The notes beneath the pieces are model-generated. The model was not told the origin of the DNA. It ran no database searches and saw only the letters and a program-made list of their open reading frames with translations. Both the position numbers and the translations under genes were made by a program. Shown in pieces: positions 45,020 through 53,666 of a stretch of 64,000 bases of DNA (positions are counted from its first letter, which is position 1; every line of letters begins with the position of its first letter). This DNA is from Clostridiales bacterium (GTDB taxonomy: Bacteria > Bacillota > Clostridia > Christensenellales > Aristaeellaceae), in the NCBI GenBank assembly GCA_015056365.1, contig SVGM01000001.1, positions 124,001-188,000 on the forward strand. The letters are read 5' to 3'.

Positions 45020-46174
45020 TCAGCCCAGAAGGAACGCAAGAACTTCCTGCTGCATTTTGCTTTGTTCGCTGCCGTTCATGATGTGATCCAGCGTTTCATA
45101 CAAAACGAACTTACCAGCTTCCCGTCCCAGCAGGTATTGCTCCGCATCCTGCTGCAGCACGACCTTATCCTGTCCGCCGCAAACCACCAGCATCGGTTGC
45201 TGATATTTCGCTGTGACTTCGTAAATAGGCAGCGTCTGTGCCATACGGAAATACAAACCACCTACCACGTGATAGCCATTGACATTGACACTCCGGGGGA
45301 TCTGATGCGGGTCGTACGTGGCGGCCATGCATTTCCCCTGCTGCGCGTCCGTTTTCAGGGATGCAGCAGGCGCCAGCAGCACCAGCTTCTTGACCACGTC
45401 TGCATAATAACCTGCCAGCATACCGCCGACCACACCGCCCTGAGAGTGGCCCAGCACGTAGATCTCCGTGATCCCCTCCAGATCCTGCGCATATTGCAGG
45501 AAAAGCGCAGCATCTTCAACCTCGTTAAGGGGCGTCATGGCTGTAAACTCGCCTTCACTGACGCCATGGCCATTGAAATCAAAGCGCAGGGTCGCAAGAC
45601 CCGCGTCCGTGAACAGATCGGAAAGGTCCTGGAAAAACGTGCCCGGGCGTCCCATGTCGCCGCAGCCGCCAAAGCCGTGAAGCATCAGCACCAGCGGACA
45701 CGGCTGATTGTTTTTCTTCTCCAGGCGTCCGCGAAGGGTCAACCCTGCACGATGCAGGGCGATATGGCGCACCGTAGGCGTATCCTGCGAATCGATCACG
45801 ATATTCAGGCCATCCTCTGCCTCCACCAGCCGCCCGGTCAGATCGGCGGTTTCCAGCCAGCGCAGCGCCGGACTGTCCGTCCAGATGCGCGGACAGGTGA
45901 TGGTCTCCTGACCATGCTGCATCACGGCCCTGTTGTCAATGTACAGCTTGCAGGGCGCACCGCTGGCGTCCGTACCTTCCAGCATATAACGTGCGCTGAG
46001 CGTTCCCCTGTTTGCTTCAGGAAAGACTTGTGTATCCATGCCGCCCGGCAGGATCTTTCCATTGAAAATCGCACTTTCGCAATAGCCGGAAAAGGGAATC
46101 ATCCGAATGCCGGCAGACAGGCTGTCCAGCCCTGCCGCAGGTTCCAAGCTGAGATGAATACGCATCAATTCCAT
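45020..46174 (-). CDS. DUF3237-alpha/beta hydrolase fusion
   Basis: 384 residues. The N-terminal half (about 1-140) looks like a DUF3237-type beta-barrel (GIRMIPFSGYCESAIFNGKILPGGMDTQ, with GTLSARYMLEGTDASG and LYIDNRA). The C-terminal half (about 155-384) is an alpha/beta hydrolase: LMLHGFGGCGD oxyanion loop, nucleophile Ser in LGHSQGGVVGG, acidic residue near GGQDKVV, His in TLDHIMNG. Probably an esterase for small carbohydrate or aromatic esters; substrate unknown. ATG at 46174 has GGGAGGG 7 nt upstream. No signal peptide. Confidence 0.82.
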   Translation of the reverse strand: MELMRIHLSLEPAAGLDSLSAGIRMIPFSGYCESAIFNGKILPGGMDTQVFPEANRGTLSARYMLEGTDASGAPCKLYIDNRAVMQHGQETITCPRIWTDSPALRWLETADLTGRLVEAEDGLNIVIDSQDTPTVRHIALHRAGLTLRGRLEKKNNQPCPLVLMLHGFGGCGDMGRPGTFFQDLSDLFTDAGLATLRFDFNGHGVSEGEFTAMTPLNEVEDAALFLQYAQDLEGITEIYVLGHSQGGVVGGMLAGYYADVVKKLVLLAPAASLKTDAQQGKCMAATYDPHQIPRSVNVNGYHVVGGLYFRMAQTLPIYEVTAKYQQPMLVVCGGQDKVVLQQDAEQYLLGREAGKFVLYETLDHIMNGSEQSKMQQEVLAFLLG

Positions 46175-46197
46175 TGTCAAGCCCTCCCTTTTCTTCG

Positions 46198-46226
46198 ATG
46201 ATAGCATATACAGAGAGGTTGTGCAA
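46198..46226 (-). promoter_or_regulatory. Promoter of the DUF3237-hydrolase gene
   Basis: Minus-strand TTGCAC (46221-46226), 17-nt spacer, TATCAT (46198-46203). Confidence 0.65.
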
Positions 46227-46253
46227 CGTTGTTCTGGCCTAATCAACGATAAA

Positions 46254-46421
46254 TCAGCTCACAGGCTCGCCCCATTCATCCTCATCGGCATAGACTGCCC
46301 GCAGGTCATTCAGCTGCAGCACCATCGGCGCGCCGCTGCCGGCTAAGCCAGTATTGATATCGATCCGGGTTTCCGCAGCAGTTGCCCGTCCCTTCCGCCA
46401 CGGTTGACACACTTCCTCCAA
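46254..46421 (-). pseudogene. Possible 3' remnant of a lost gene (55 codons)
   Basis: Minus-strand open frame ending TGA at 46254. Its last 40 residues have natural-looking composition (ETRIDINTGLAGSGAP, LNDLRAVYADEDEWGEPVS). The frame opens right after a stop and has no ribosome site, so it looks like the tail of a gene whose 5' part is gone. No family recognised. Chance coding bias is the alternative. Confidence 0.25.
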
Positions 46422-46433
46422 TCATGGTATACC
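46404..46433 (+). promoter_or_regulatory. Promoter of the CotH-family gene
   Basis: Perfect -35 TTGACA (46404-46409), 18-nt spacer, TATACC (46428-46433), 43 bp before the start codon. Confidence 0.65.
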
Positions 46434-46476
46434 ATAGGAAACCCAATTACAAAAACGAGAACAGGAGCTACTCCCT

Positions 46477-48456
46477 ATGAAACATTCCGCCCTTTTGAAA
46501 TGGTCTCTTGCTATTCTTTTTTGCATACTGTTCTGCTGCGGTGCCGCTGCCGCCGAAGAACCGATGCTGACTTTCAGCCTGGAAAGCGGATTTTACGCCG
46601 AGGAGCAGGAACTAACCATCACCTGCAACGTAGAGGATTCCGTCATTTTCTACACCACTGACGGCAGCATTCCCACAGAGGACAGCGAGGTGCTGGATTA
46701 TGCGCTGGAGTTGACAGATACCACCGACCTGCCCAATGTGCTCAGCGCCATCGGTGGCACCAACCCGGAAGAAGAGTACACACCTGCCCACAACGTCATG
46801 AAAGCCCACGTCATCCGTGCCATGGCGTGGCTTCCGGATGACACCTACACCCCCGTGTACAACGCCACCTATTGGATTGGTGCGGACCGCGAGGAATTGT
46901 ACGGCGATCTGCCCATCATCTCCATGATGATGGATTATGAAGACCTGTTTGACTACGAGAATGGCATCTACATTCTGGGCAAAGCCTACGACGACTATAT
47001 GCAAAACATCAGCACGCCGCTGGATGTATGGGAGTACCCCGCCAACTACCAGGCCCGGGGCCGCGAGGGCGAACGTTTGGCCGCGATCGAGTATCTGCCC
47101 TTTGAAGGCGAAGGCTTCTCGCTGGACATGGGCGTGCGCATCAAAGGCGGCGCTTCCCGTACCAACAACCACAAGAGCCTGCGGCTTATCGCCCGTGAAG
47201 AATATGGCCAAAAGGCTCTTACCTATCCGGTATTTGAAAACAATCTGCGTCAGGACGGCACAGGCCTGGTAGAAAAATACAAGAGCATCACCCTCCGTGC
47301 CGGCGGCAATGATACCAGCTTTGCCGTTATCCGTGACCCGCTGATTCAGAATCTGGCCACCGGTCTGCGCTTTACCACCCAGGCAAACACCCCCTGCATT
47401 CTTTTCATCAACGGAGAATTCTGGGGACTCAAGACCATCACCGAAGAATACAGTGACAACTATCTCCAATACAACTACGGCGTTGACGACAAAAACGTTG
47501 TTATGGTGAAGAACGGCGAGCTGGAAGAGGGCGAAGACGAAGACATGCTGCTCTTTGAGGAGATGTTTGACTTTATCGCCACCAACGATATGAGCGACCC
47601 CTCCAACTATCAGCAGGCATGCGAAATGCTGGACGTAGGCGGCCTGGCTGATCTGACGGCTTTGCACCTGTATATTTTCAACAAGGACGGCATTTTTGAG
47701 AACAACAACTGGATGATGTGGCGCGCCCGGGAGACGGATGCCTCCAATCCTGTTGCCGACGGCAAATGGCGTTTCCTTGGCTATGATGTGGACTTCTGCG
47801 CCGGCGTGTACGACGAAGGCAAGACCCATTCTGTGGACAACATCACCGAAGTACTGCTGGCAGACGCCCAGTATGAGGGGCGGCACACAGCGCTGCTGGT
47901 ACGCTCCCTTTGGCAGAATCCTGACTTCCGCCAGGAGCTGCTGACCGCCCTGTGCGACGTGCGTAACATCTATTTTGACGCCCGACGTTTCGGCGATCAT
48001 TTCAACGCCATGCGCAACGCATACGAACCCTATATGCCGGAAACCTTCCGCCGCTTCGGTCCTGCATGGGTCAGCACATGGGATCCGGCGGGCCACCTCG
48101 ACCGGCAGCTGAATGGGCTGGCGCTGTTCTTCTCCAAGCGCCACATGAACTTCCCCTGGCTGATGCAAGATGCGTTTGATTTGTCTACTCCTGTGGAGGT
48201 GACGGTTTCCGTATCTGTTCCAGCCAAGGGTTCCGTGGTGCTCAATGGTGACCGTCTGGATGAGTTTATGACCCGCAAGCAGGGTTTTTCCGGCATGTAC
48301 TTCCCCGAATACCCCATCACCCTGACTGCTGAACCGGCTGAAGGCGTCACCTTTGTGGGCTGGCAGGCTGAGGGCTGTACCCTGGCAGACCCCTCTGCCG
48401 CAACCATTGAAGTGACGCTGACCGATGAAGTCAGCCTGACTGCTGTGTTTGAGTAA
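46477..48456 (+). CDS. Secreted CotH-kinase-family protein with chitobiase C-like and repeat domains
   Basis: 659 residues: Sec signal (about 1-27, ending AAAA-EE), a CHB_HEX_C-type beta domain (about 30-125; VIFYTTDGSIPT), the CotH domain (about 145-520) with VRIKGGASRTNNHKSLRL, SITLRAGGNDTSFAVIRD, CILFINGEFWGLKTITEEY and FLGYDVDF, and a C-terminal domain resembling InlB/Flg_new beta repeats (EGVTFVGWQAEG). CotH proteins are atypical protein kinases of spore coats and cellulosome-like surfaces. No LPXTG or dockerin, so probably released or loosely bound. RBS GGAG lies about 8 nt before the ATG. Confidence 0.88.
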   Translation: MKHSALLKWSLAILFCILFCCGAAAAEEPMLTFSLESGFYAEEQELTITCNVEDSVIFYTTDGSIPTEDSEVLDYALELTDTTDLPNVLSAIGGTNPEEEYTPAHNVMKAHVIRAMAWLPDDTYTPVYNATYWIGADREELYGDLPIISMMMDYEDLFDYENGIYILGKAYDDYMQNISTPLDVWEYPANYQARGREGERLAAIEYLPFEGEGFSLDMGVRIKGGASRTNNHKSLRLIAREEYGQKALTYPVFENNLRQDGTGLVEKYKSITLRAGGNDTSFAVIRDPLIQNLATGLRFTTQANTPCILFINGEFWGLKTITEEYSDNYLQYNYGVDDKNVVMVKNGELEEGEDEDMLLFEEMFDFIATNDMSDPSNYQQACEMLDVGGLADLTALHLYIFNKDGIFENNNWMMWRARETDASNPVADGKWRFLGYDVDFCAGVYDEGKTHSVDNITEVLLADAQYEGRHTALLVRSLWQNPDFRQELLTALCDVRNIYFDARRFGDHFNAMRNAYEPYMPETFRRFGPAWVSTWDPAGHLDRQLNGLALFFSKRHMNFPWLMQDAFDLSTPVEVTVSVSVPAKGSVVLNGDRLDEFMTRKQGFSGMYFPEYPITLTAEPAEGVTFVGWQAEGCTLADPSAATIEVTLTDEVSLTAVFE

Positions 48457-48507
48457 GCAACGCGCAGGTGTGGGTTCCCTTACAAATCACAATGGTTCAT
48501 CCATCAA

Positions 48508-48548
48508 ACCAGCAGCCCTTCCCGGAGTTTTCCAGAAGGGCTGCTGCT
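48508..48548 (+). terminator. Hairpin after the CotH-family gene
   Basis: Perfect 11-bp stem AGCAGCCCTTC/GAAGGGCTGCT without a T-run, so a transcript-end or processing hairpin rather than a clear intrinsic terminator. Confidence 0.4.
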
Positions 48549-48578
48549 CACTCTATCCTGCTTGCTGAGGTGATCTCC

Positions 48579-49094
48579 ATGAATGCTACCCGGCTGTATC
48601 TGGCACAAATCGCCCGTCAGAACGCTCTGAAGCCCTATCACGGTTTCCTCCACGGGGAGAACAGCAACCTGGCGCCCATCGTAGCGCATTTCCCCCGCTG
48701 GAATCTGGTGGAGGCGGATGGTCTCTGGTGCGCTGCCTTTGTGTATCACTGTTGTCAGGAGGCTGGTTTCCGCTTTCCCTACAGCCCTGAAGAATGCGAA
48801 ACCTGCAGCCTCGCCGGTTGCGGCGGCTGGGAGGAATTCGCCATGAAGGATCCCCGCATCCTCTACCATCGGGGCGATGATTTCACGCCCCAGCCCGGGG
48901 ATATCGTACTGTACGATCAGGTTTTCTGCGACGCGGAACACGATCATATTGGCGTAGTCCTGGAAGCGGACGAGGATCATCTGCTCACTGCCGAGGGCAA
49001 CTGCCCTTTGGGCAATATATCTGGAATCATTACCCGGGCAAGGGATGTGCATATCCGCGGATATATCCGCCTGCCGGACGGATATGTATACTGA
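48579..49094 (+). CDS. CHAP/NlpC-P60-like amidase domain protein
   Basis: 171 residues forming a single papain-like domain: Cys in DGLWCAAFVYHCCQEAG (about residue 51), PGDIVLYD, His in EHDHIGVVLE (about 127) and Asn in TAEGNCPLGN, the CHAP-type Cys-His-Asn order. No signal peptide is visible, so its action on cell wall is uncertain; a cytoplasmic or amidohydrolase role is possible. ATG at 48579 has GAGGTG 8-9 nt upstream. Confidence 0.75.
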   Translation: MNATRLYLAQIARQNALKPYHGFLHGENSNLAPIVAHFPRWNLVEADGLWCAAFVYHCCQEAGFRFPYSPEECETCSLAGCGGWEEFAMKDPRILYHRGDDFTPQPGDIVLYDQVFCDAEHDHIGVVLEADEDHLLTAEGNCPLGNISGIITRARDVHIRGYIRLPDGYVY

Positions 49095-49166
49095 TCACAC
49101 CTGGCAAGGATAACGCCCTGGAGCCCGCAGTGCGTCTGCGATCCAGTGAGTGATTTTTCTACAGCA

Positions 49167-49210
49167 AAATGAAGAGCAGCTGCACTGACCTTGCAGCTGC
49201 TCTTCATTTG
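49167..49210 (+). terminator. Terminator between the CHAP-like gene and azlC
   Basis: Perfect 13-bp stem GAAGAGCAGCTGC/GCAGCTGCTCTTC; short T-rich tail. Confidence 0.65.
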
Positions 49211-49261
49211 CACAGGCACCCGACATCCCTGTATCTCCTTTGTTCTGCTGCCGATGTCGCC

Positions 49262-49290
49262 TTGCGCCTGCCGCTGCCTGGTGCTATACT
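49262..49290 (+). promoter_or_regulatory. azlCD promoter
   Basis: TTGCGC (49262-49267), 17-nt spacer, TATACT (49285-49290), 26 bp before the azlC ATG. Confidence 0.65.
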
Positions 49291-49315
49291 CGTGCGTGAA
49301 ACGGAGGGAATCCCG

Positions 49316-50026
49316 ATGCAAAAGCAAGGAATCCGGCGCAAAGCGCTGGCCTCTGCCTTCCCCCACACGCTGCCTATTTTTGCAGGCTTCTGGTTTTTGG
49401 GAATGGCATACGGAATCTATATGAACGTGTCCGGCTTCAGTTTCTGGTACCCGATGCTGATGAGCATCACCGTTTTCGGCGGCTCGCTGGAGTTTGTTGC
49501 GGTCAGCATGCTGCTGAGCAGCTTTGCACCACTGCAAACGTTCATCATGGCGCTGATGATCCAGGCGCGTCATCTTTTTTACGGCATCGCTATGTTGGAC
49601 AAGTATAAGGGCATGGGCTGGAAGCGATTCTACCTAATTTTCGGCATGTGCGACGAAAGCTTTTCCATCAACTGTACCGCCAGGATCCCTAAAGATGTGG
49701 ATAAGGGATGGTTCATGTTTTTTGTCACGCTGCTCAACCAGTGCTACTGGGTCACCGGCTCCACCCTGGGCGGGATTCTGGGGTCGCTTTTCACCTTTAA
49801 CACCGAAGGCCTTGATTTTGTGATGACGGCCATGTTTGTGGTCATCTTCCTGGAGCAGTGGCTGAAAGAAAAGCGACACTACACAGCACTGATCGGCGTT
49901 GCGGCGTCGGTCGCCTGTCTGCTGATCTTCGGCGCAGATTCGTTCCTGGTACCCACCATGGCGTGCATTCTTTGCATGCTGGCATTCCTGCGCAAGCCCA
50001 TTGAAAAGGCAGGTGGTCTGGCATGA
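49316..50026 (+). CDS. azlC: AzlC-family branched-chain amino acid exporter, large subunit
   Basis: 236-residue membrane protein with the AzlC signature [27 protein letters not shown], then [13 protein letters not shown] and DESFSINC. Exports branched-chain amino acids or analogues together with AzlD. ATG at 49316 follows GGAGGG by 7-8 nt. Overlaps azlD by 4 nt (ATGA). Confidence 0.93.
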   Translation: MQKQGIRRKALASAFPHTLPIFAGFWFLGMAYGIYMNVSGFSFWYPMLMSITVFGGSLEFVAVSMLLSSFAPLQTFIMALMIQARHLFYGIAMLDKYKGMGWKRFYLIFGMCDESFSINCTARIPKDVDKGWFMFFVTLLNQCYWVTGSTLGGILGSLFTFNTEGLDFVMTAMFVVIFLEQWLKEKRHYTALIGVAASVACLLIFGADSFLVPTMACILCMLAFLRKPIEKAGGLA

Positions 50027-50349
50027 CGCTTACCCAACAGGTGATCACCATCGCGCTGTGTGTGCTTGCCACCATGGCGACCCGTTTTCTCCCCTTTCTG
50101 GTATTCAGTGAAAAGCGCGAAACGCCGCCCTTTATTCAGTATCTGGGCAAGGCGCTGCCTGCCGCCATCTTTGGGATGCTGGTGGTCTACTGCCTCAAAA
50201 ATGTCAGCCTAACGGGCGGCACCCACGGAATTCCCGAGGCCATCGCCATTGCCGTAACTGTACTGCTGCACCTGTGGAAGCGGCAAATGCTGCTATCCAT
50301 CGCCGGCGGCACAGTATGCTATATGCTGCTGATCCAGCTGATCTTCTGA
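50023..50349 (+). CDS. azlD: AzlD-family branched-chain amino acid exporter, small subunit
   Basis: 108 residues, about four helices, with the family core [10 protein letters not shown] and [20 protein letters not shown]. Translationally coupled to azlC. Confidence 0.92.
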   Translation: MTLTQQVITIALCVLATMATRFLPFLVFSEKRETPPFIQYLGKALPAAIFGMLVVYCLKNVSLTGGTHGIPEAIAIAVTVLLHLWKRQMLLSIAGGTVCYMLLIQLIF

Positions 50350-50353
50350 CACA

Positions 50354-50399
50354 AAAACAGGGCGTACAGCCTGCATTTGCAAGCCATACGCCCTGTTTT
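50354..50399. terminator. Bidirectional terminator between azlD and the convergent gene
   Basis: Perfect 13-bp arms AAAACAGGGCGTA/TACGCCCTGTTTT. Confidence 0.9.
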
Positions 50400-50404
50400 G
50401 CTCT

Positions 50405-50977
50405 TTACTTATCAATGACGCACCGATTCAAAATCACGTACTGGCCATAGCTCAGCGTGATATACGCCTGATTATCGAAGTTGTCATTCTTGACGATATC
50501 CCCTACGCTTTCCATACGGGTGGTATTGTAGATGGCATAATAGCCGCTGTATTTGCCGGTGGTCTTCAAGCGGTAGGTACCGGGCATCACGTCATAACCA
50601 ACTCGCAGCATGACACCCTCATTGCTGAGCTTGATGGTGTATTCCTCGTAGAAATCGCTGCTGTCCACAGCCAGGCAGCGCTTAAGCTCCACGTAATCGC
50701 CGCGTTCAACGGTAATGATCCGGTTGGTATCGAAGGTGTCGTTGAAGATGATGGAATCTATGTCCGAGGTGTCCACGCTGTCGCTAACGCAATAGTACCC
50801 GCCATATTCGGACGTGGCAAGCAGCACGTATTCGCCGGGGAGCATGTCCACGCCTACCTTATACATACCGGAATCATACCAGCGCATCCCCGGGAAGGGA
50901 TCGCTGGCAGCCTGTGCAGCCGTAGTGCCCGCAAGGCACAGAGCCAATACAAGAATCAATGCCAAATAACGCCTCAT
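50405..50977 (-). CDS. Small secreted protein with two tandem VG-D-PG repeats
   Basis: 190 residues: Sec signal (about 1-24, ending AQA-A), then two copies of a beta domain of about 75 residues. Unit 1 (about 38-108): YKVGVDMLPGEYVLLATSEYGGYYCV, then INDTFDT-like and VERGDYVELKRC. Unit 2 (about 122-188): LRVGYDVMPGTYRLKTTGKYSGYYAI, then VKNDNFDN and LSYGQYVILNRC. Each unit ends in a Cys, so a disulfide between repeats is possible. The repeat recalls a widespread uncharacterised Bacillota extracellular domain. Function unknown. Confidence 0.75.
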   Translation of the reverse strand: MRRYLALILVLALCLAGTTAAQAASDPFPGMRWYDSGMYKVGVDMLPGEYVLLATSEYGGYYCVSDSVDTSDIDSIIFNDTFDTNRIITVERGDYVELKRCLAVDSSDFYEEYTIKLSNEGVMLRVGYDVMPGTYRLKTTGKYSGYYAIYNTTRMESVGDIVKNDNFDNQAYITLSYGQYVILNRCVIDK

Positions 50978-51071
50978 GATGTTTCCTCCCTATGCTGTTT
51001 TATGATTATTGCCTATATTTTCGCTCATTTTGCACCGGCTGTCAACCCATGTCGCAAAATCTCGTTTTTTC

Positions 51072-51100
51072 TTGTCTTAGCAGCGCTCAAGTGATAAAAT
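51072..51100 (+). promoter_or_regulatory. Promoter of the second MATE gene
   Basis: TTGTCT (51072-51077), 17-nt spacer, TAAAAT (51095-51100). Confidence 0.6.
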
Positions 51101-51135
51101 GACGAGGAAATCGATCAAGCAAAGGAAACTGATCT

Positions 51136-52506
51136 ATGCAAACCACGCAAATCAGGGACTTCACCAAGGGAAACATTGCCAAACAGCTGGTCGTCTTCTC
51201 CATGCCGCTGTTTCTGTCCAACCTACTGCAGGTGGTCTACAACATGGTGGATATGATCATCATCGGAAACCACCTGGGGAAAACCGCCTTGTCGGCAGTC
51301 GCTATCGGCGGTGACGTGACCCATTTTCTGACGTTTCTCGCCATCGGCTTTTCCAACGCGGGTCAAGTACTGATCGCCCAACTCATCGGTGCGAAACGGC
51401 AAAAGGAGATCGGCGATTTTGTCGGTACCATGAGCGGCTTTTTGATGCTTTGTGCCGTCATCATCGGCGTGGCTGGCCTTTCCCTACGCCATGCTATGCT
51501 CACCGTGATGAACACCCCTGCCGAGGCCTACGAAGGTGCGCTGAGCTATTCCAGCATCTGCATGATTGGTTTGGTATTTATTTATGGCTATAATATCGTC
51601 AGCGCCATTCTGCGCGGCATGGGCGACTCCAAGCATCCCTTTATTTTCATCAGCATTGCCGCGGTGCTGAATCTGGTGCTGGATATCCTGTTTGTGATGG
51701 TACTGGACATGGGCCCGGGCGGAGCAGCGCTGGCAACCGTTGTCAGTCAAGCCGTCAGCTTTATTGCGTGTACTGTGTTTCTGGTCATTCGCCGCAAGGA
51801 ATTCCAGCTTTCCATTTCCTTTATGCACTTTGTTCGCTGGCGCAAAAACATGCTGGGCAGCCTGGTGAAGCTGGGCGTGCCAATGGCCATTCTGTCCGCC
51901 TCCGTTCAGGTGTCCAAGCTGTTTGTGAATTCGTGGATCAACTCTTATGGGCTCGCGGTATCCGCGTTTGCCGGCATTGCCAACAAAATTGCAAACATCA
52001 GCTATCTGGTCGCCAACGCCCTGAACACCGCCGGTTCCACCATGGTCGGGCAGAACATTGCTGCCCGTGAATTCGGCCGAGTGAAGAAGGTCATGCTGGA
52101 GGTGGGCAAAATCTCCATTACGCTGGCAGTGCTGATCTCCGTGCTGATCTGCGTCTTCCCCCTACAGATCTTCGGAATCTTCACGTCCGATACGGCGGTG
52201 CTTGAGCTGGTCAACGGCTACATCCCCATCGCTGTGCTTTTGTTCTTCGGCAGTGCGCTGCGCGCCATCATGAACGCATTCATCAACGGCAGTGGAAATA
52301 CCCAGGTGAATTTCTTCACTGCCATTCTGGACAGCTTTGTTTTGCGGATTGGGCTGGCGCTGCTGTTTGGTTTGGCGCTTAATATGAAGCATTACGGTTT
52401 CTGGCTGGGCGACGCGCTCGCCGGCTTTACCCCGTTCTGGATTGGGTTGATTTTCTACTTTTCCGGACGTTGGAAGAAAGGAAAGGAGCACGTCGAGGCA
52501 GAATAA
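51136..52506 (+). CDS. MATE-family efflux transporter
   Basis: 456 residues, 12 helices, with the entry motif FTKGNIAKQLVVFSMPLFLSNLLQ and VVYNMVDMIIIG, then a second half beginning LGSLVKLGVPMAILSASVQ. Drug or metabolite exporter of the NorM/DinF type. AAAGGA precedes the ATG by about 8 nt. Co-transcribed with the HD-domain gene 30 bp downstream. Not closely alike in sequence to the MATE at 26747. Confidence 0.92.
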   Translation: MQTTQIRDFTKGNIAKQLVVFSMPLFLSNLLQVVYNMVDMIIIGNHLGKTALSAVAIGGDVTHFLTFLAIGFSNAGQVLIAQLIGAKRQKEIGDFVGTMSGFLMLCAVIIGVAGLSLRHAMLTVMNTPAEAYEGALSYSSICMIGLVFIYGYNIVSAILRGMGDSKHPFIFISIAAVLNLVLDILFVMVLDMGPGGAALATVVSQAVSFIACTVFLVIRRKEFQLSISFMHFVRWRKNMLGSLVKLGVPMAILSASVQVSKLFVNSWINSYGLAVSAFAGIANKIANISYLVANALNTAGSTMVGQNIAAREFGRVKKVMLEVGKISITLAVLISVLICVFPLQIFGIFTSDTAVLELVNGYIPIAVLLFFGSALRAIMNAFINGSGNTQVNFFTAILDSFVLRIGLALLFGLALNMKHYGFWLGDALAGFTPFWIGLIFYFSGRWKKGKEHVEAE

Positions 52507-52536
52507 ACGCATCTACCTGCTGAAAGGAGCCTTTCT

Positions 52537-53616
52537 ATGGATGAATGGAAGACGTTGCTAAGCTGCCTGCCTGAGCCCGGCGATATCCGCATTGACTGGG
52601 ATGCCGTCTGCTCTACCGCCTATGCTTCCTTTGCACAGCAGATGGCTGAAACAAAGCAAAATCCCGTCTGGCACGGCGAAGGCGACGTATGGTGTCATAC
52701 GCGAATGGTTTGTGAAACCCTGGTGGCCATGGATGAATACCAGGCTCAGCCTGTAGAGATGCAAAAGGCGCTGCTGGTGGCGGCGCTTTTGCACGATATC
52801 GGAAAAATCCCCTGCACCATTTGGGAGGATGGCGCATGGACCTCGCCCAACCACGCCATTGTGGGAGCCAAAATGGCACGCCGATGGCTGTGGGAGGTTT
52901 GCGGACTCTATGGCACACCGGAAAAGCTGCGTATGCGGGAGCTGATCTGCCTACTGGTGCGGTATCATATGCTGCCCGGGCGCGTTACGGAGCAATCCAA
53001 CGCTGAAAAGCGCCTCGTTCAGATGGCGTCCTGCGGCGCACTGGTACCGGATTTTACCCTGCATCGTCTGTGTATTCTGGCGATGGCAGACACTCGCGGA
53101 CGCATCGCAGACGATCTGGAGGCTTCGGCAAACACCACACAAAAGTGTGCTGAAGCCGCTGAACATCTGGGGTGCCTCCATGGGCCTGGGCAGAACGGGG
53201 TGCGGAACATGTCAGACATCGTTCCGATGCTGTGCCGTCTTCCGGGCACGGATACAGCGCCGTGGCTGGCCTGCCGTTTAGCTCATGTCCCCGTAATAAG
53301 CCTTCCTCAGCTGGCACAGGAAGAAATCCCAGCCCTGCCCCTTCAGTCCAGAAAGCTCCAGCGCATTGCCGCTGCCCGCTGCCGGGATCACCTCCGCCAA
53401 AAGAAGCCCTTTATGCTTGACGCAGCCCATCTCTCTCAGGAGGGAAGGAAGCAGCTGGTCCGTTCCCTTCAGGGACTGCAGGCAAACGCCCGCATCATCT
53501 ATCTGGAGGACAGGCATCCTTTACAACCTGAAGAAGCAGAATTGCTAAGCAGCTTTACACCTCCCGAGCCCGGCGAAGCCCCGCTGGTGGAGTGGCTCTG
53601 TATGAACGATCACTGA
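52537..53616 (+). CDS. HD-domain phosphohydrolase with degenerate polynucleotide-kinase-like domain
   Basis: 359 residues. The N-terminal HD domain (about 40-190) has H54, the HD pair H86-D87 (LLHDIGK), and Asp184 (MADTRGR), a full metal site. The C-terminal 130 residues follow the order of a PNKP/AAA-33 kinase (VPVISLPQL, AAARCRDHLRQKKPFMLDAAHLS, ARIIYLE), but the Walker A position reads RLPGTDTAPW (about 234-243), so the GxGKS/T lysine is lost. Family members with an intact P-loop combine HD phosphatase and kinase activities; this one can probably only dephosphorylate. Start ATG after AAAGGAG. Confidence 0.75.
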   Translation: MDEWKTLLSCLPEPGDIRIDWDAVCSTAYASFAQQMAETKQNPVWHGEGDVWCHTRMVCETLVAMDEYQAQPVEMQKALLVAALLHDIGKIPCTIWEDGAWTSPNHAIVGAKMARRWLWEVCGLYGTPEKLRMRELICLLVRYHMLPGRVTEQSNAEKRLVQMASCGALVPDFTLHRLCILAMADTRGRIADDLEASANTTQKCAEAAEHLGCLHGPGQNGVRNMSDIVPMLCRLPGTDTAPWLACRLAHVPVISLPQLAQEEIPALPLQSRKLQRIAAARCRDHLRQKKPFMLDAAHLSQEGRKQLVRSLQGLQANARIIYLEDRHPLQPEEAELLSSFTPPEPGEAPLVEWLCMNDH

Positions 53617-53620
53617 TAGC

Positions 53621-53657
53621 AAAAGCCCGCCGTTTTTGAAAAAACGGCGGGCTTTTT
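53621..53657. terminator. Bidirectional terminator between the HD gene and the GGDEF/EAL gene
   Basis: AAAAGCCCGCCGTTTTT pairs with AAAAACGGCGGGCTTTT around a 2-3-nt loop. Confidence 0.92.
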
Positions 53658-53666
53658 GAATCATTC

